From positions 1 to 64,000 of the forward strand of contig CAVJMJ010000008.1 in NCBI GenBank assembly GCA_963650915.1: 64,000 nt of DNA. Direction: 5' to 3'. Positions 8,796 to 17,628 of this stretch are shown piece by piece. A program made the position numbers and the translations under genes. Positions within the stretch are counted from its first letter, which is position 1. Each line of letters opens with the position of its first letter. The DNA comes from UBA4636 sp963650915 (GTDB lineage: Bacteria; Bacillota; Clostridia; Christensenellales; Borkfalkiaceae). Under the pieces are notes generated by a model. The model did not search any database, was not told the DNA's origin, and worked only from the letters and a program-made list of their open reading frames with translations.

Positions 8796-9773
8796 TTAGC
8801 CTTTGGTGCCGCTCTTGGAGACGCCTCTCATTATATACTTACGACAGCAAAGGAAGAGTATCAACAGAGGTAAGGTTACCATGCAAACCGCCGCCATCTT
8901 TAAGGTGGTTAACGATTCGCTCGTACTAAACGTGCTACCGAGGGCTCTTAAGATGCCGTCTTTGTCGGTAAAGCCTTTGGTTACCCAGTTGGTTATCATT
9001 TGCCATTCTTCTTTGTTATTGACAAGCCTCGGCCAAATGTAAGAGTTCCAAGTACCGATAAACTTCAAAAGAGTTATGGATACGAGGGTGGGTGCCGTCA
9101 AAGGAATCATTACTTTTATCAAATACCCCATGTCGGAAAGCCCGTCTACCTTCGCCGCCTGATACAGCGAGTTGGGTATCTGCATAAAGTTGTTCCTGAG
9201 TAGATAAATGTAGTAAACGCTTACCAAGAAAGGCAGTATCAAAACGGTGTACGTGTTGTACCAGTTAAAACCGCGGGGACCTACCGTTAAATAGTTGGTA
9301 AGGGTGAACATTTCGCCCGGGATCATCATTGTGGCAAGCATCAACGTGAACAAAAGGTTTTTGCCGTGGAAGTTCATTCTTGCCAAAGCGTAGGCGGTAA
9401 GTATTGTTATAATTACGCCTAACACGGTGGAAACCCCGCCGACGATGAGGGTGTTTACCAAAACTTGCAAAAACAAAGGCGTTGTGCTTTTACTGTTTGC
9501 AGTTTGCGATAAAACCACTTGATAGTTTTGCCATACGATTTGTTTGGGGAAAAGCGTCAAAACGGGATCGCGATATTCGGCTTCGAATTTGAAACTGGAT
9601 ATTACCATCCAATAAAAGGGCAAAAATGCCAAAACGGCACAAAAGGTCAAAAAGATATATACGAATATGTTTTTGAAGATTTTGCCGACTTTTTGCTTTT
9701 GCTTTTCTCTTTCTACGTTAAAATCGGTTACCGAAGGAGTGACGTTAACGGATTTGTTTTTAATTTCGTCCAT
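8796..9773 (-). CDS. ABC transporter permease, MalG/UgpE-like
   Basis: A 325-residue inner-membrane protein of the binding-protein-dependent permease family. A cytoplasmic N-tail of about 35 residues is followed by six predicted membrane spans. The EAA loop (AAKVDGLSDMGYLIKVMIPLTAPTL) sits near residues 210-235 and docks onto the ATPase. A GGAGAG ribosome site precedes the ATG. It follows the MalF-like permease gene by 12 nt, so the two are surely co-expressed and form the heterodimeric channel. Confidence 0.93.
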   Translation of the reverse strand: MDEIKNKSVNVTPSVTDFNVEREKQKQKVGKIFKNIFVYIFLTFCAVLAFLPFYWMVISSFKFEAEYRDPVLTLFPKQIVWQNYQVVLSQTANSKSTTPLFLQVLVNTLIVGGVSTVLGVIITILTAYALARMNFHGKNLLFTLMLATMMIPGEMFTLTNYLTVGPRGFNWYNTYTVLILPFLVSVYYIYLLRNNFMQIPNSLYQAAKVDGLSDMGYLIKVMIPLTAPTLVSITLLKFIGTWNSYIWPRLVNNKEEWQMITNWVTKGFTDKDGILRALGSTFSTSESLTTLKMAAVCMVTLPLLILFLCCRKYIMRGVSKSGTKG

Positions 9774-9785
9774 ATCTAACTCTCC

Positions 9786-10958
9786 TTAATAGTGTACCCG
9801 TTTTTTGGTAACTTGTAAGTTTATCATGGTGATTACCATTATGATTGCGAACAATATCAAAGAACCTGCAAACGCATAACCGCTGTATTGTTCGTCAACG
9901 TATCTGTAAATGTAACCTACCATGGTACCCATGTCGTATTCGAAACCCATATCGGTGCCGAATAAACCGACGATTGCCGTGTATTGCTTCATACCGCCCA
10001 TAATACCCGTTATTATAAGGTAAGAAATCATAGGCATAATAAGCGGAGTGGTTATCTTCCAAAGAATTTTCGATTTTGACGCGCCGTCGATTTTCGCCGC
10101 ATCGTAATACTGTTTGTTTACGCTTTGTAAAGCACTGAACAATATTAAAATTTTAAATGGCAAACCCGACCAGATTTCGTAAACGATAACTACGACGTAC
10201 TTCGGCCAAGGAATTTTTATGGAACCTATCTGCCAGGTCAAAGATTTATAGTCCATGCTTTGACCTTTTACCCAATCGATACCGCTTCCGCCGAAAAACC
10301 TTATAATGTTGTTTACGATACCGACGGTGTATTCCTTATTAGGAGTTCTGACTACGGTAAAGAAGGTTGCGAAAACCGCACCCATTGCGAGCGAGTTTGT
10401 CAAATACGGTAAAAACAGTACGGTTTGATAGGCTTTTTGTACGGCTTTGATGGAATTTAAGGCAACCGAAATAAGTAGTGCCAATAAAGTCGATAAAGGT
10501 ACGGAAATAAAGGTGAATATCAACGTGTTGACGAGACATTGCAAAAAAGTCGCCCCGCCCATGCCGGTATCGCCTTTCAATACCCTTACGAAGTTTTCAA
10601 AGCCCCAACCGTCGAATTCGCCGGTTAAGTCGTTATAGTTTTGCTTCAATGCGCCGACAAAGGCGTTTATTATCGGGTAAAAAGTGAATATGCAAAGTAA
10701 TATAATTGCGGGAAGAACGAATAACCAGCCTTGCTCTGCCCTTAAAAACCTTGCAAGTTTTTCCTTAAAGGGAAGATCACGCTTGGTGTTTAGCGTTACG
10801 GTACCTTCGGTATTCGTCGTTTGCGCTTCGGCGGTTACTTGTTCGGTTGTCGACTTTTTGCCGAAAAGCTTTTTGAAACCCTTGCCTATTCCGATAAAAA
10901 AGTTTTTGCACTTTTCTAACGCAACCGCAAAAAAGTTCTTTTTAGGTTCGTTTGACAT
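9786..10958 (-). CDS. ABC transporter permease, MalF/UgpA-like
   Basis: A 390-residue permease with an unusually long charged cytoplasmic N-terminus (about 90 residues) before the first membrane span, then six spans. The EAA motif is YYDAAKIDGASKSKILWKITTPLIMP. Its ATG overlaps the TAA of the upstream ATPase gene (TAATG), indicating translational coupling, with GGAGGAGAG as ribosome site. It pairs with the MalG-like permease downstream. Substrate unknown. Confidence 0.93.
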   Translation of the reverse strand: MSNEPKKNFFAVALEKCKNFFIGIGKGFKKLFGKKSTTEQVTAEAQTTNTEGTVTLNTKRDLPFKEKLARFLRAEQGWLFVLPAIILLCIFTFYPIINAFVGALKQNYNDLTGEFDGWGFENFVRVLKGDTGMGGATFLQCLVNTLIFTFISVPLSTLLALLISVALNSIKAVQKAYQTVLFLPYLTNSLAMGAVFATFFTVVRTPNKEYTVGIVNNIIRFFGGSGIDWVKGQSMDYKSLTWQIGSIKIPWPKYVVVIVYEIWSGLPFKILILFSALQSVNKQYYDAAKIDGASKSKILWKITTPLIMPMISYLIITGIMGGMKQYTAIVGLFGTDMGFEYDMGTMVGYIYRYVDEQYSGYAFAGSLILFAIIMVITMINLQVTKKRVHY

Positions 10959-12034
10959 TATCTTATTCTCTCCTCCGTTTCGGCGTTAAATAAGAAAACT
11001 TTGTTGGGTTTTAAGGAAAATCTCAAAGTCGCTGCGTCGGAATTTAATTTGACGTCGGAATCGACGATTGACCTTACGAAAGGCTTTTCGGAAAGAGGAT
11101 GCGAAGAAACTATGGTTTTGTCTCTACCCATAACTTCGACGTGGTCGAGGTTGAGGGTTAAAACGCCGTAATCTTCGTCGTAAACAAAGCCTTCGGGACG
11201 GATGCCTACGTATATTTGCTGATCGTCGACGTCTTTATCCAAAATGACTTCATCGCCGATATAGACTTGACCGTTTCTAACTTCGCCCTTGAATATGTTG
11301 ATGGGAGGGGTGCCTAAGAAGTTCGCGACGAATAAGTTAGTAGGATCGTCGTATATTCCTTGAGGATCGCCTATCTGTTGAACGACGCCGAGCTTCATAA
11401 CGACCATTATGTCGCAAATGCTCATGGCTTCTTCCTGGTCGTGAGTAACGAATACTGTGGTTATCCCCGTTTCGCGTTGAATACGCTTGATTTCTTCACG
11501 AGTTTGGAGCCTTAACCTTGCGTCGAGGTTTGACAAAGGTTCGTCAAGAAGCAATACGTTAGGCATTTTTACGAGCGCGCGGGCAATTGCGACACGTTGT
11601 TGCTGACCGCCCGATAGTTCGTTGGGCTTTCTTTGAAGAAGGTCTTCTATCTGAACGAGTTGAGCAGCCTCCAACGCCCTTTGCTTTGCTTCTAACTTGG
11701 GTAAACGCATGTTCGTGAGCGGGAACATAATGTTTTGCTCAACCGTCATATGAGGATACAAAGCGTAGTTTTGGAATACCAAACCTACCCCTCTTCTTTC
11801 CGCCGCAAGGGTGGTTACGTCTTGATCGTCAAAGTAAATTCTGCCCGACGTAGGCGTTTCCAAACCCGATAGCATAAACAAACTGGTGCTTTTACCGCAT
11901 CCGGAAGGACCGAGTAAACCAACTAATTTGCCGGAAGGAATTTCGATGTTCATGTTGTCGACCGCAACGACTTCCTTGCCCTTTTTATGCCTCGAAGGGA
12001 ATATTTTAGTTAAGTTCTCAATGGTAATTTTCAT
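10958..12034 (-). CDS. ABC transporter ATPase, UgpC/MsmK/MalK type
   Basis: A 358-residue cytoplasmic ATPase that powers the CUT1 importer. Walker A is GPSGCGKST (residues 42-50), the signature LSGGQQQR lies near residue 140, and Walker B is VLLLDEPLSNLD, followed by the switch histidine in VFVTHDQEEA. The last 110 residues form the regulatory TOBE/OB domain typical of MalK-like ATPases (FLGTPPINIF, VGIRPEGF). Some Firmicutes share one such ATPase among several sugar importers, but here it is encoded with its own permeases. It follows the membrane-protein gene by 6 nt. Confidence 0.95.
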   Translation of the reverse strand: MKITIENLTKIFPSRHKKGKEVVAVDNMNIEIPSGKLVGLLGPSGCGKSTSLFMLSGLETPTSGRIYFDDQDVTTLAAERRGVGLVFQNYALYPHMTVEQNIMFPLTNMRLPKLEAKQRALEAAQLVQIEDLLQRKPNELSGGQQQRVAIARALVKMPNVLLLDEPLSNLDARLRLQTREEIKRIQRETGITTVFVTHDQEEAMSICDIMVVMKLGVVQQIGDPQGIYDDPTNLFVANFLGTPPINIFKGEVRNGQVYIGDEVILDKDVDDQQIYVGIRPEGFVYDEDYGVLTLNLDHVEVMGRDKTIVSSHPLSEKPFVRSIVDSDVKLNSDAATLRFSLKPNKVFLFNAETEERIR

Positions 12035-12040
12035 AAGCGT

Positions 12041-13258
12041 TTAGTCCTCTATACTCACTAATGTAGCGTTTATTGTTTTTTTGTATCCGTCGGCAACGAG
12101 GCTTTCGGGAAGCCCTTCCAATTTGTAGCCGTCGGGAATAACGACGTTAAGATCGTTATATATGCCTGCTTTTACGCGGAGATATTTTTCGTATCCGTCC
12201 GCCTTGGTAAGTTCGAAAGATAAAGCCTTTTCGCCCTCGCCGTAACTTACCGTAATATTTTGGTCGAAATCGAGATTTTCTTGCAAGGTAACCTTTAACG
12301 TTACCGCACAGAAATAATCGTTTCCGAATGATTCGTTGTTGACTTTTACAGGTCTTTCTTTTCGTTTGATTTTGAAAACCTTGAATAACATGAACTTGAC
12401 GAATTTGACGATAAACCTCGTAAACAGGAAGTCGGCTATAACGTAGACTACGACAAAATATATAATAATAGTCTTGGTCGCTTGCTTTTGCGCACGCTGT
12501 TCGGCTATGTCGTAACTGCTCTTTTTGTAACTTTCGTTACTCAAAAAGGCTTCGTCGAGTTGTTTTAAAGTTTCGCTTGCGGTGCTTTTGTCGTTGTACG
12601 CCGTTATAACAGCGTCTACGTCGTTATAAAAGCCCGTAGAATAATTTAACGCCTCGTCAAAGGTCTTGGTGTAAAAGGTTTGCCCGTCTTTGTCTATAAA
12701 GGTTAAACCTTCTACGGAAGAATAGGTTTTTTGCACGAGTTCGAGAATGGCTATACCCTTTTTTTCGTAGGTAAGTATTCCGTCTTTCGTGCCGTCACCC
12801 GTATAGTCGGTATCTAAAAGTTCGTAAGTTTCGTCCGCTCCGTTTACCTTTAAAATAACTTTGGTCTGATTGTTTTCTTCGGCGTAGGTCTTGTATTCGT
12901 CTTGAACGCCGAATAAGAAAGCAACGTAAGATTTTTGCAATACCGTCTTTTTGGAAGTCGTTTGCTCTCCGCTGCCATCACCGCTCGATTGTTCTTCGTA
13001 CCCTATCGTTGCCGTTTCGTAAATAATTATCTTTCCGCTTTTTCCTACGTCTTCCGTGTACAAAACGTTCGAGTTGTAGTAACCGCCGACAAGCCTTATC
13101 GCTTCGTCATACTTCCCTGCGTACAAATCATCTGATAATTCGTCGAGAAGAATCCCGCTGTAAAGATAAATCGGCGTTAAAACGAGGGCTAAAACAAAAC
13201 CGACCAGGAAAGTAAAGATAAAGTACAAAACTGCAGGGAAAATCTTGCTTTTTTTCAT
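12041..13258 (-). CDS. Membrane protein of unknown function in the ABC operon
   Basis: A 405-residue protein starting at the internal ATG at 13258 (MKKSKIFPAV). The longer open frame to 13372 only overlaps the upstream gene and has no better start. One membrane span lies at residues 6-30, followed by an extracytoplasmic region of about 240 residues rich in Tyr, Thr and Asp, a second span near 275-300 flanked by Lys/Arg, and a C-terminal beta-rich domain of about 100 residues. I recognise no family. Its tight spacing (13 nt from the previous gene, 6 nt to the ATPase) suggests an accessory role for the importer. Confidence 0.75.
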   Translation of the reverse strand: MKKSKIFPAVLYFIFTFLVGFVLALVLTPIYLYSGILLDELSDDLYAGKYDEAIRLVGGYYNSNVLYTEDVGKSGKIIIYETATIGYEEQSSGDGSGEQTTSKKTVLQKSYVAFLFGVQDEYKTYAEENNQTKVILKVNGADETYELLDTDYTGDGTKDGILTYEKKGIAILELVQKTYSSVEGLTFIDKDGQTFYTKTFDEALNYSTGFYNDVDAVITAYNDKSTASETLKQLDEAFLSNESYKKSSYDIAEQRAQKQATKTIIIYFVVVYVIADFLFTRFIVKFVKFMLFKVFKIKRKERPVKVNNESFGNDYFCAVTLKVTLQENLDFDQNITVSYGEGEKALSFELTKADGYEKYLRVKAGIYNDLNVVIPDGYKLEGLPESLVADGYKKTINATLVSIED

Positions 13259-13271
13259 AGCTCGTTTCCGC

Positions 13272-13550
13272 TTACCTTTCTTCCGAAGTCGGCTTGTCGG
13301 GCGCGACTCCGTTTCCGTCGGGACAATCGCCGTCTTGAACCGATGTGTCGGCAAGACGAGCATTTTGACCATGCTTGAACGCAGCCTCGCGCTTTCTTAA
13401 ATTTTCACGTCTTTCCTCATACTGTGACTTGCGAAACACGGGAATGAGAAAGTATATGGCAATTGCCGCTGCCACCAGCCCCAAGCAGATCAGGAAAAAC
13501 GTCCTGTCTACCGAGCTTATTGCGTTTAATAAAAACGAATATGCGTTCAT
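13272..13550 (-). CDS. Small single-span membrane protein, first gene of the ABC operon
   Basis: A 92-residue protein. The ATG at 13550 is chosen because AAGGAG sits 8 nt upstream; the frame continues to 13637 without a ribosome site. A membrane span at about residues 15-38 (FFLICLGLVAAAIAIYFLIP) is followed by a basic segment and an acidic, Gly/Asp-rich tail. Function unknown. Its stop codon is 13 nt from the next start, so it heads the transporter gene run. Confidence 0.65.
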   Translation of the reverse strand: MNAYSFLLNAISSVDRTFFLICLGLVAAAIAIYFLIPVFRKSQYEERRENLRKREAAFKHGQNARLADTSVQDGDCPDGNGVAPDKPTSEER

Positions 13551-14081
13551 ACGATGTCTCCTTGTAAGAATAAATCGAAATAATCGGTACACCGATAAAA
13601 CCGTGCTCAGACGCACTTGTATCTGCAAAAAAAACAAGTTGGCGTCTGTGAAACCAAGTTGGCTTTATGAAAACCGTGTTTACGTTTTCAAAAACCGTGC
13701 TTAACCGTTACTCGAACTTATAAAGAACTCACTGCCGACAGCGGTCATACGTTGCTTGCGCTACGCAACGCTGCTTGCGGTGCTTATATGTAATCCACTT
13801 AAAGAATCAATTGCTTACGTTTAAAAAATGCCTAAGTACCTATATACTATCAAATATACTGTCTAAATGCCTATATGCCCAAACTTTGCGATTGGTTTCG
13901 GCAAAGAAAATCGACCGACGGCAAAGCCCGCAAACCAAGACGATTATGTCAAAGCGACGTTATGGACAGAAGTCTTTCGTGACAGTAGGCATATATTGAA
14001 AGGTGTTTACAATCGAAGACGCCTACGAAAAGCGTTACAGACTTACAATCATAATCTATGTTGTATTAAAGAGTACAAAAA
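13551..14081. other. Gene-poor spacer upstream of the ABC operon
   Basis: About 530 nt with no convincing gene. The short plus-strand open frames here (13775-13999, 13867-14133) lack ribosome sites and have implausible composition. Visible structure includes a GC-rich inverted repeat CGTTGC...GCAACG near 13752-13772 and GTAGGC/GCCTAC arms at about 13985-14026. Segments resembling AAACCGTG recur at about 13602, 13677 and 13692. It may be a long 5' leader of the minus-strand operon. Confidence 0.5.
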
Positions 14082-14114
14082 AATACAGAAAAAGCCGTTA
14101 ACCTCTTCTGTATT
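14082..14114 (-). terminator. Terminator directly after an 8-codon leader ORF
   Basis: Read on the minus strand, AATACAGAA (14114-14106) pairs with TTCTGTATT (14090-14082) across a 15-nt loop, and the right arm is followed by five more T residues. The TGA of the leader ORF overlaps the start of the first arm, an arrangement typical of attenuators. Confidence 0.65.
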
Positions 14115-14140
14115 CAAATTTGAAGCCCTTTAATTTGCAT
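14114..14140 (-). CDS. Possible 8-residue leader peptide (MQIKGLQI)
   Basis: ATG at 14140 with AAAAAGGTGG ending about 5 nt upstream, eight codons, then TGA. It lies between a strong minus-strand promoter (14182-14210) and the terminator hairpin at 14082-14114. A small dyad (GGTC-ATAAC-GACC, about 14156-14168) precedes the ribosome site. The arrangement suggests translation-coupled attenuation of the transcript that may run into the ABC operon, or a short independent RNA. The peptide has no run of one amino acid that would name the signal. Confidence 0.4.
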   Translation of the reverse strand: MQIKGLQI

Positions 14141-14181
14141 AGAACCACCTTTTTAGGTCGTTATGACCTTTTACAAGTCCT

Positions 14182-14210
14182 ATTCTAACACAAAAAAAAA
14201 CTAAAAACAA
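14182..14210 (-). promoter_or_regulatory. Sigma-A-type promoter, minus strand
   Basis: TTGTTT (-35, 14210-14205), 17-nt spacer, TAGAAT (-10, 14187-14182). It would start a transcript at about 14175 leading through the 8-codon leader and hairpin towards the ABC operon 620 nt downstream. Confidence 0.6.
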
Positions 14211-14374
14211 GGATAATAGATAAAAATATCAAAAATTTTTTTGTAAAATGTCGACTTTTGACAGAATTTATAGTTTCTTCAAAATAATTTTATGTGAATT
14301 AGACGGATTTCATTTGGAAACGGTCGCTTTTTTAAATCGTTTTCGCTCGTTTTAATTTACTTGTTTTAATTTGC

Positions 14375-15670
14375 TTAAAAGATTTTTTCGCCGCAAACGA
14401 ATTTTGACTTTATTCCGCCCGTTTTCAAATCGCCGTTTAAGTAAGCGAATCTTTCCAAGCGTTCCTCGATTGAAAAATCTATCGCGGAAGGTAAAACGGA
14501 ATCGTCAAGTACCAAAATATCGGCGTCGTAGCCTTCTTCGAACTTTCCGACTTTACCGAAAAATTCACCCGAGGTCGCAGTCGCCATGTAAAAGGCTTCC
14601 GAAAAAGTAATCGGCTTACATGCATTATCGACGAGTCGCCAATACATTTTCGACACCTGAACGGCTGAAACGATTACCGAAAACATCGATTTAGTATTAC
14701 CGCCCGCAACATCGGACGCAAGCGTCACCTTTAAGCCTCGGTCGAGATATTTTCTTACGGGGGCTATCCCGGACGACAAATTCAGGTTTGACAACGGAGA
14801 ATGTGCGATAAATACGCCGTTATTCTTCATAAGTTCTATTTCCCTGTCACACGACCAAACGCAATGCGCCATTACGGTTTTTATAGCCTTGCCATCTTTA
14901 GATTTGCCGAAAAGCCCGTAATTATCATAGGTTTGGGCGTAAAATTCGGTTTCGGGATGCAATGATGCGACGAGTGCCGTTTCGCTCAAATTTTCCGACA
15001 GATGGGATTGAACGGGCAAGTCGTACTTTTTTTGAATTTCCGATAAGCCGAAAAGAAGTTTCGGCGAGCAAGACGGGGTGAAGCGAGGGGTTAAAATTGC
15101 ACGAACGTTTTTGAATTCTTTGGCTTTTTCGACCACGTATACCGTGTCTTGCAGAGATTTTTCGGTGTCTTCCTCAATCGAAGAGGGAGAATTTCTATCC
15201 ATGTTTACCTTGCCGACAAAACATTTAAGCCCGCTTTTTTCAAGGGCGTTCATCAATATTACGGTAGCCTCTTTATGTACGGTTGCAAACACGCACGCCC
15301 TCGTGGTCGCACTTTTTTTTAGTTCGTCGGCAAAAATATCGTAAGCCTTTTCGGCGTAAAAATTATCTGAAAACTTGGCTTCTTCCGAAAAAGCGTGTTT
15401 GTTAAGCCAGTCGATAAGTTCGAGATCCATGCCCATGCCCCGAAAAGCGTTTTGGGAAGCATGTAGGTGGGTGTCCGAAATACCGGGAACTATCAGTTTA
15501 TCGGTGTAATCGAAAAATTCGTATTCGCCATGATGTAAATAATCGGGTAAATTTTGCGTTACGCAAAGAATTTTACCGTCCCGTACCACTAAAAAGCCCG
15601 ACTTTACCGTCGTAAAATTCGTCGAATTTTTTTGGTAACATATATCGCCCTTAAAAACTTTTGTAGTCAT
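14375..15670 (-). CDS. guaD: Guanine deaminase-like amidohydrolase
   Basis: A 431-residue cytoplasmic metal-dependent hydrolase, close to the usual length of guanine deaminase, which converts guanine to xanthine and ammonia. Metal and catalytic motifs are in order: PGISDTHLHASQ (H68, H70), a QSHLSEN segment with the third His and a catalytic Glu, AHCVW, and the SDVAGG aspartate. The DTHLHASQ form and the following FRGMGMDLELIDWLN segment fit guanine deaminase better than cytosine or S-adenosylhomocysteine deaminase. It is transcribed alone on the minus strand after mgtC. Purine salvage is the likely role. Confidence 0.85.
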   Translation of the reverse strand: MTTKVFKGDICYQKNSTNFTTVKSGFLVVRDGKILCVTQNLPDYLHHGEYEFFDYTDKLIVPGISDTHLHASQNAFRGMGMDLELIDWLNKHAFSEEAKFSDNFYAEKAYDIFADELKKSATTRACVFATVHKEATVILMNALEKSGLKCFVGKVNMDRNSPSSIEEDTEKSLQDTVYVVEKAKEFKNVRAILTPRFTPSCSPKLLFGLSEIQKKYDLPVQSHLSENLSETALVASLHPETEFYAQTYDNYGLFGKSKDGKAIKTVMAHCVWSCDREIELMKNNGVFIAHSPLSNLNLSSGIAPVRKYLDRGLKVTLASDVAGGNTKSMFSVIVSAVQVSKMYWRLVDNACKPITFSEAFYMATATSGEFFGKVGKFEEGYDADILVLDDSVLPSAIDFSIEERLERFAYLNGDLKTGGIKSKFVCGEKIF

Positions 15671-15793
15671 TTTTTATCGCCTTATCATATTTTTACGAGG
15701 TTATCGTTTATCCAATGCCTCGTCTTTTTTCTAATTTAAACGTAAAAATGTCGGTCTATAAGCCGATTATCGCCGTATAAATGCGATTTAAAA

Positions 15794-16477
15794 TTATTCG
15801 AAATCGTCTATGAAACTTTCGATGGACACGATGTAGGGGTATGCCGTCAAAGTTTCGGATATAATAGAATCGGGGAAATCTTTATCGGTTTTTAACGTTG
15901 CGACCGAAAACAAACTACCGTCTTTTCTTTCCGTTTTTAATCGCGAAAAGCGAGGAGAGGAAAAGGTTTTCAATATACTTTCCCTTGCACCGTCGTATTC
16001 GCGGAAAACGATTTTATACGAAACGTAACGTCTCATTCTAAACAGTTTAGTGTTTGTGTGTAAAAGAATTTGTACGCCGATTATAAGGATCGTGGAGCCT
16101 AACGCAACCCACCATAGTCCCGCTGCGGCAGCCATTCCGACGCCCGCGGTTGCCCAAATTCCCGCGGCGGTTGTAAGCCCGTGCACGACTTGGCGTTGGT
16201 GCATTATCATCCCCGCACCCAAAAAACCGACGCCGGCGACTATCTGTGCCGCCACCCTTGCGGAATCGAATTTATCCACGTCGTAAAAGCCGTATTTTGA
16301 AATAACGGTGTAAAGAGCAGCACCGATGGCGACTATTGCGTGCGTTCTGATGCCTGCTTCTTTTGACCGAGATTTTCTTTCAAAACCGATTGAAAACCCT
16401 AAAATAAAAGCATAGAATATGCGTAATAAATAATCTACGTTCGGATTGTTCGCTAAAAATTGTTTAATACCTTCCAT
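15794..16477 (-). CDS. MgtC/SapB family membrane protein
   Basis: A 227-residue protein with four to five membrane spans in the first 130 residues. It has the conserved MgtC features GFSIGFERKSRSKEAGIRTHAIVAIGAAL, VAAQIVAGVGFLGAG and GLTTAAGIWATAGVGMA, and a soluble C-terminal domain of about 85 residues. MgtC proteins are linked to Mg2+ limitation and F-ATPase modulation in other bacteria; the role here is unknown. The ATG follows GGGGAATT, and a near-consensus promoter lies 60-90 nt upstream. Confidence 0.9.
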   Translation of the reverse strand: MEGIKQFLANNPNVDYLLRIFYAFILGFSIGFERKSRSKEAGIRTHAIVAIGAALYTVISKYGFYDVDKFDSARVAAQIVAGVGFLGAGMIMHQRQVVHGLTTAAGIWATAGVGMAAAAGLWWVALGSTILIIGVQILLHTNTKLFRMRRYVSYKIVFREYDGARESILKTFSSPRFSRLKTERKDGSLFSVATLKTDKDFPDSIISETLTAYPYIVSIESFIDDFE

Positions 16478-16536
16478 AATTCCCCGTGACAGTGTAAAAT
16501 TGAGGCTTATTGCATCGCCGGAACCGACGCTCGTCT

Positions 16537-16565
16537 ATTGTATCATCATTATAATCGTTTGTCAA
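16537..16565 (-). promoter_or_regulatory. Near-consensus promoter of mgtC-like gene
   Basis: TTGACA (16565-16560), 17-nt spacer, TACAAT (16542-16537). The start would be near 16530, giving a leader of about 50 nt. The rest of 16566-16876 shows AT-rich sequence and no further gene. Confidence 0.85.
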
Positions 16566-16876
16566 TACCAAATCGAAAAAATTTTAAGGTTTTTTGGAGA
16601 TTTGGCGTCGCTAAAACAAATTGGACACCAAAAAAGTTGTATCGTCAAATTAACGAAATGTCGATTTTCTACATAAAAAACATATGTATGTTGCATCTTT
16701 TATTTTCTAAGTTGATACATTTAGTGGATATATTTATAAGTTCACACCGTACGTAAGTATATGCTTAATATCAAGTTTTACCGTGTGCATTCATACAGTT
16801 TGCGGGTACGTAATACCGATTTTTGTCGTATGTCTAAACAGCGTTTTTTGTCGAAAAACGACCTATAGAGGGACTT

Positions 16877-17584
16877 TTATTCGGCTTCCGCCCGTTTTAT
16901 TTCCTTTCGTAATTTTAAAACTATTTTTTTTTCGAGCCGAGATATGTAACTTTGAGATATACCGAGAAGGTCGGCTACTTCTTTTTGAGTAAACTCTTTA
17001 TCACCTTGTAAACCGAACCTCAAAACCATTATTTCCTTTTCACGTTTATTCAGTTTCATAAGTGCTTCCGACAAAATTTGCTTTTCGCAAGTCGATTCTA
17101 TCTGTTTTGAAACGCCGTCCGTTTCCGTGCCTAAAATGTCCGACAAAAGCAACTCGTTACCCTCCCAATCGACGTTTAAAGGTTCGTCAAAGGAAACTTC
17201 CCCCTTGGTTTTTGCCATTCTTCTTAAATACATTAAAATTTCGTTTTCGATACAACGGGAGGCAAAAGTAGCAAGTTTTATCTTTTTTTCGAGATTGAAC
17301 GAATTTATTGCCTTTATAAGCCCTATCGTGCCGATGGAAATCAAATCGTCGAGGTCGATACCCGTATTGTCGAATTTTCTCGCTATGTAAACCACAAGTC
17401 TTAAATTGTGTTCGATGAGTTCCTTTTTTGCTTCTTTATCGCCTTTGCAAAGTCTTAAAAGCATAAGTTGCTCTTCGGCGTTCCCGAGCGGTTTCGGCAA
17501 TGCGTCGCCCGTTGCGAGGTAATGAACTTCAGAACCGCAAAACAACTTTTTAAATAACTTTTTAATGCAATCAAATAACTTCAT
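16877..17584 (-). CDS. sigE: Sporulation sigma factor SigE
   Basis: A 235-residue mother-cell sigma factor of the sigma-70 family. The first 30 or so residues form the pro-sequence, amphipathic and Lys/Phe-rich. Region 2 (LRLVVYIARKFDNTGIDLDD, then LISIGTIGLIKA) and the region 4 helix-turn-helix (FTQKEVADLLGISQSYISRLE) match B. subtilis SigE very closely. The protein is probably inactive until its pro-sequence is cut by SpoIIGA, encoded directly upstream. The TAA stop codon begins a copy of the TAAAAGTC dispersed motif. Confidence 0.97.
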   Translation of the reverse strand: MKLFDCIKKLFKKLFCGSEVHYLATGDALPKPLGNAEEQLMLLRLCKGDKEAKKELIEHNLRLVVYIARKFDNTGIDLDDLISIGTIGLIKAINSFNLEKKIKLATFASRCIENEILMYLRRMAKTKGEVSFDEPLNVDWEGNELLLSDILGTETDGVSKQIESTCEKQILSEALMKLNKREKEIMVLRFGLQGDKEFTQKEVADLLGISQSYISRLEKKIVLKLRKEIKRAEAE

Positions 17585-17628
17585 AATTACTCCTGTTTAT
17601 TGACTTTAACGGGCTTATAGCCTCACTT

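Noticed and set aside
13258..13372. Longer N-terminus of the membrane protein in the ABC operon
   Set aside because: The extra 38 residues overlap the upstream gene in another frame, and the internal start gives a normal membrane-anchor N-terminus.
13775..14133. Two overlapping plus-strand ORFs in the 13.5-14.4 kb spacer
   Set aside because: No ribosome sites, odd composition, overlapping frames and antisense to a well-formed promoter/terminator; they look like chance frames.
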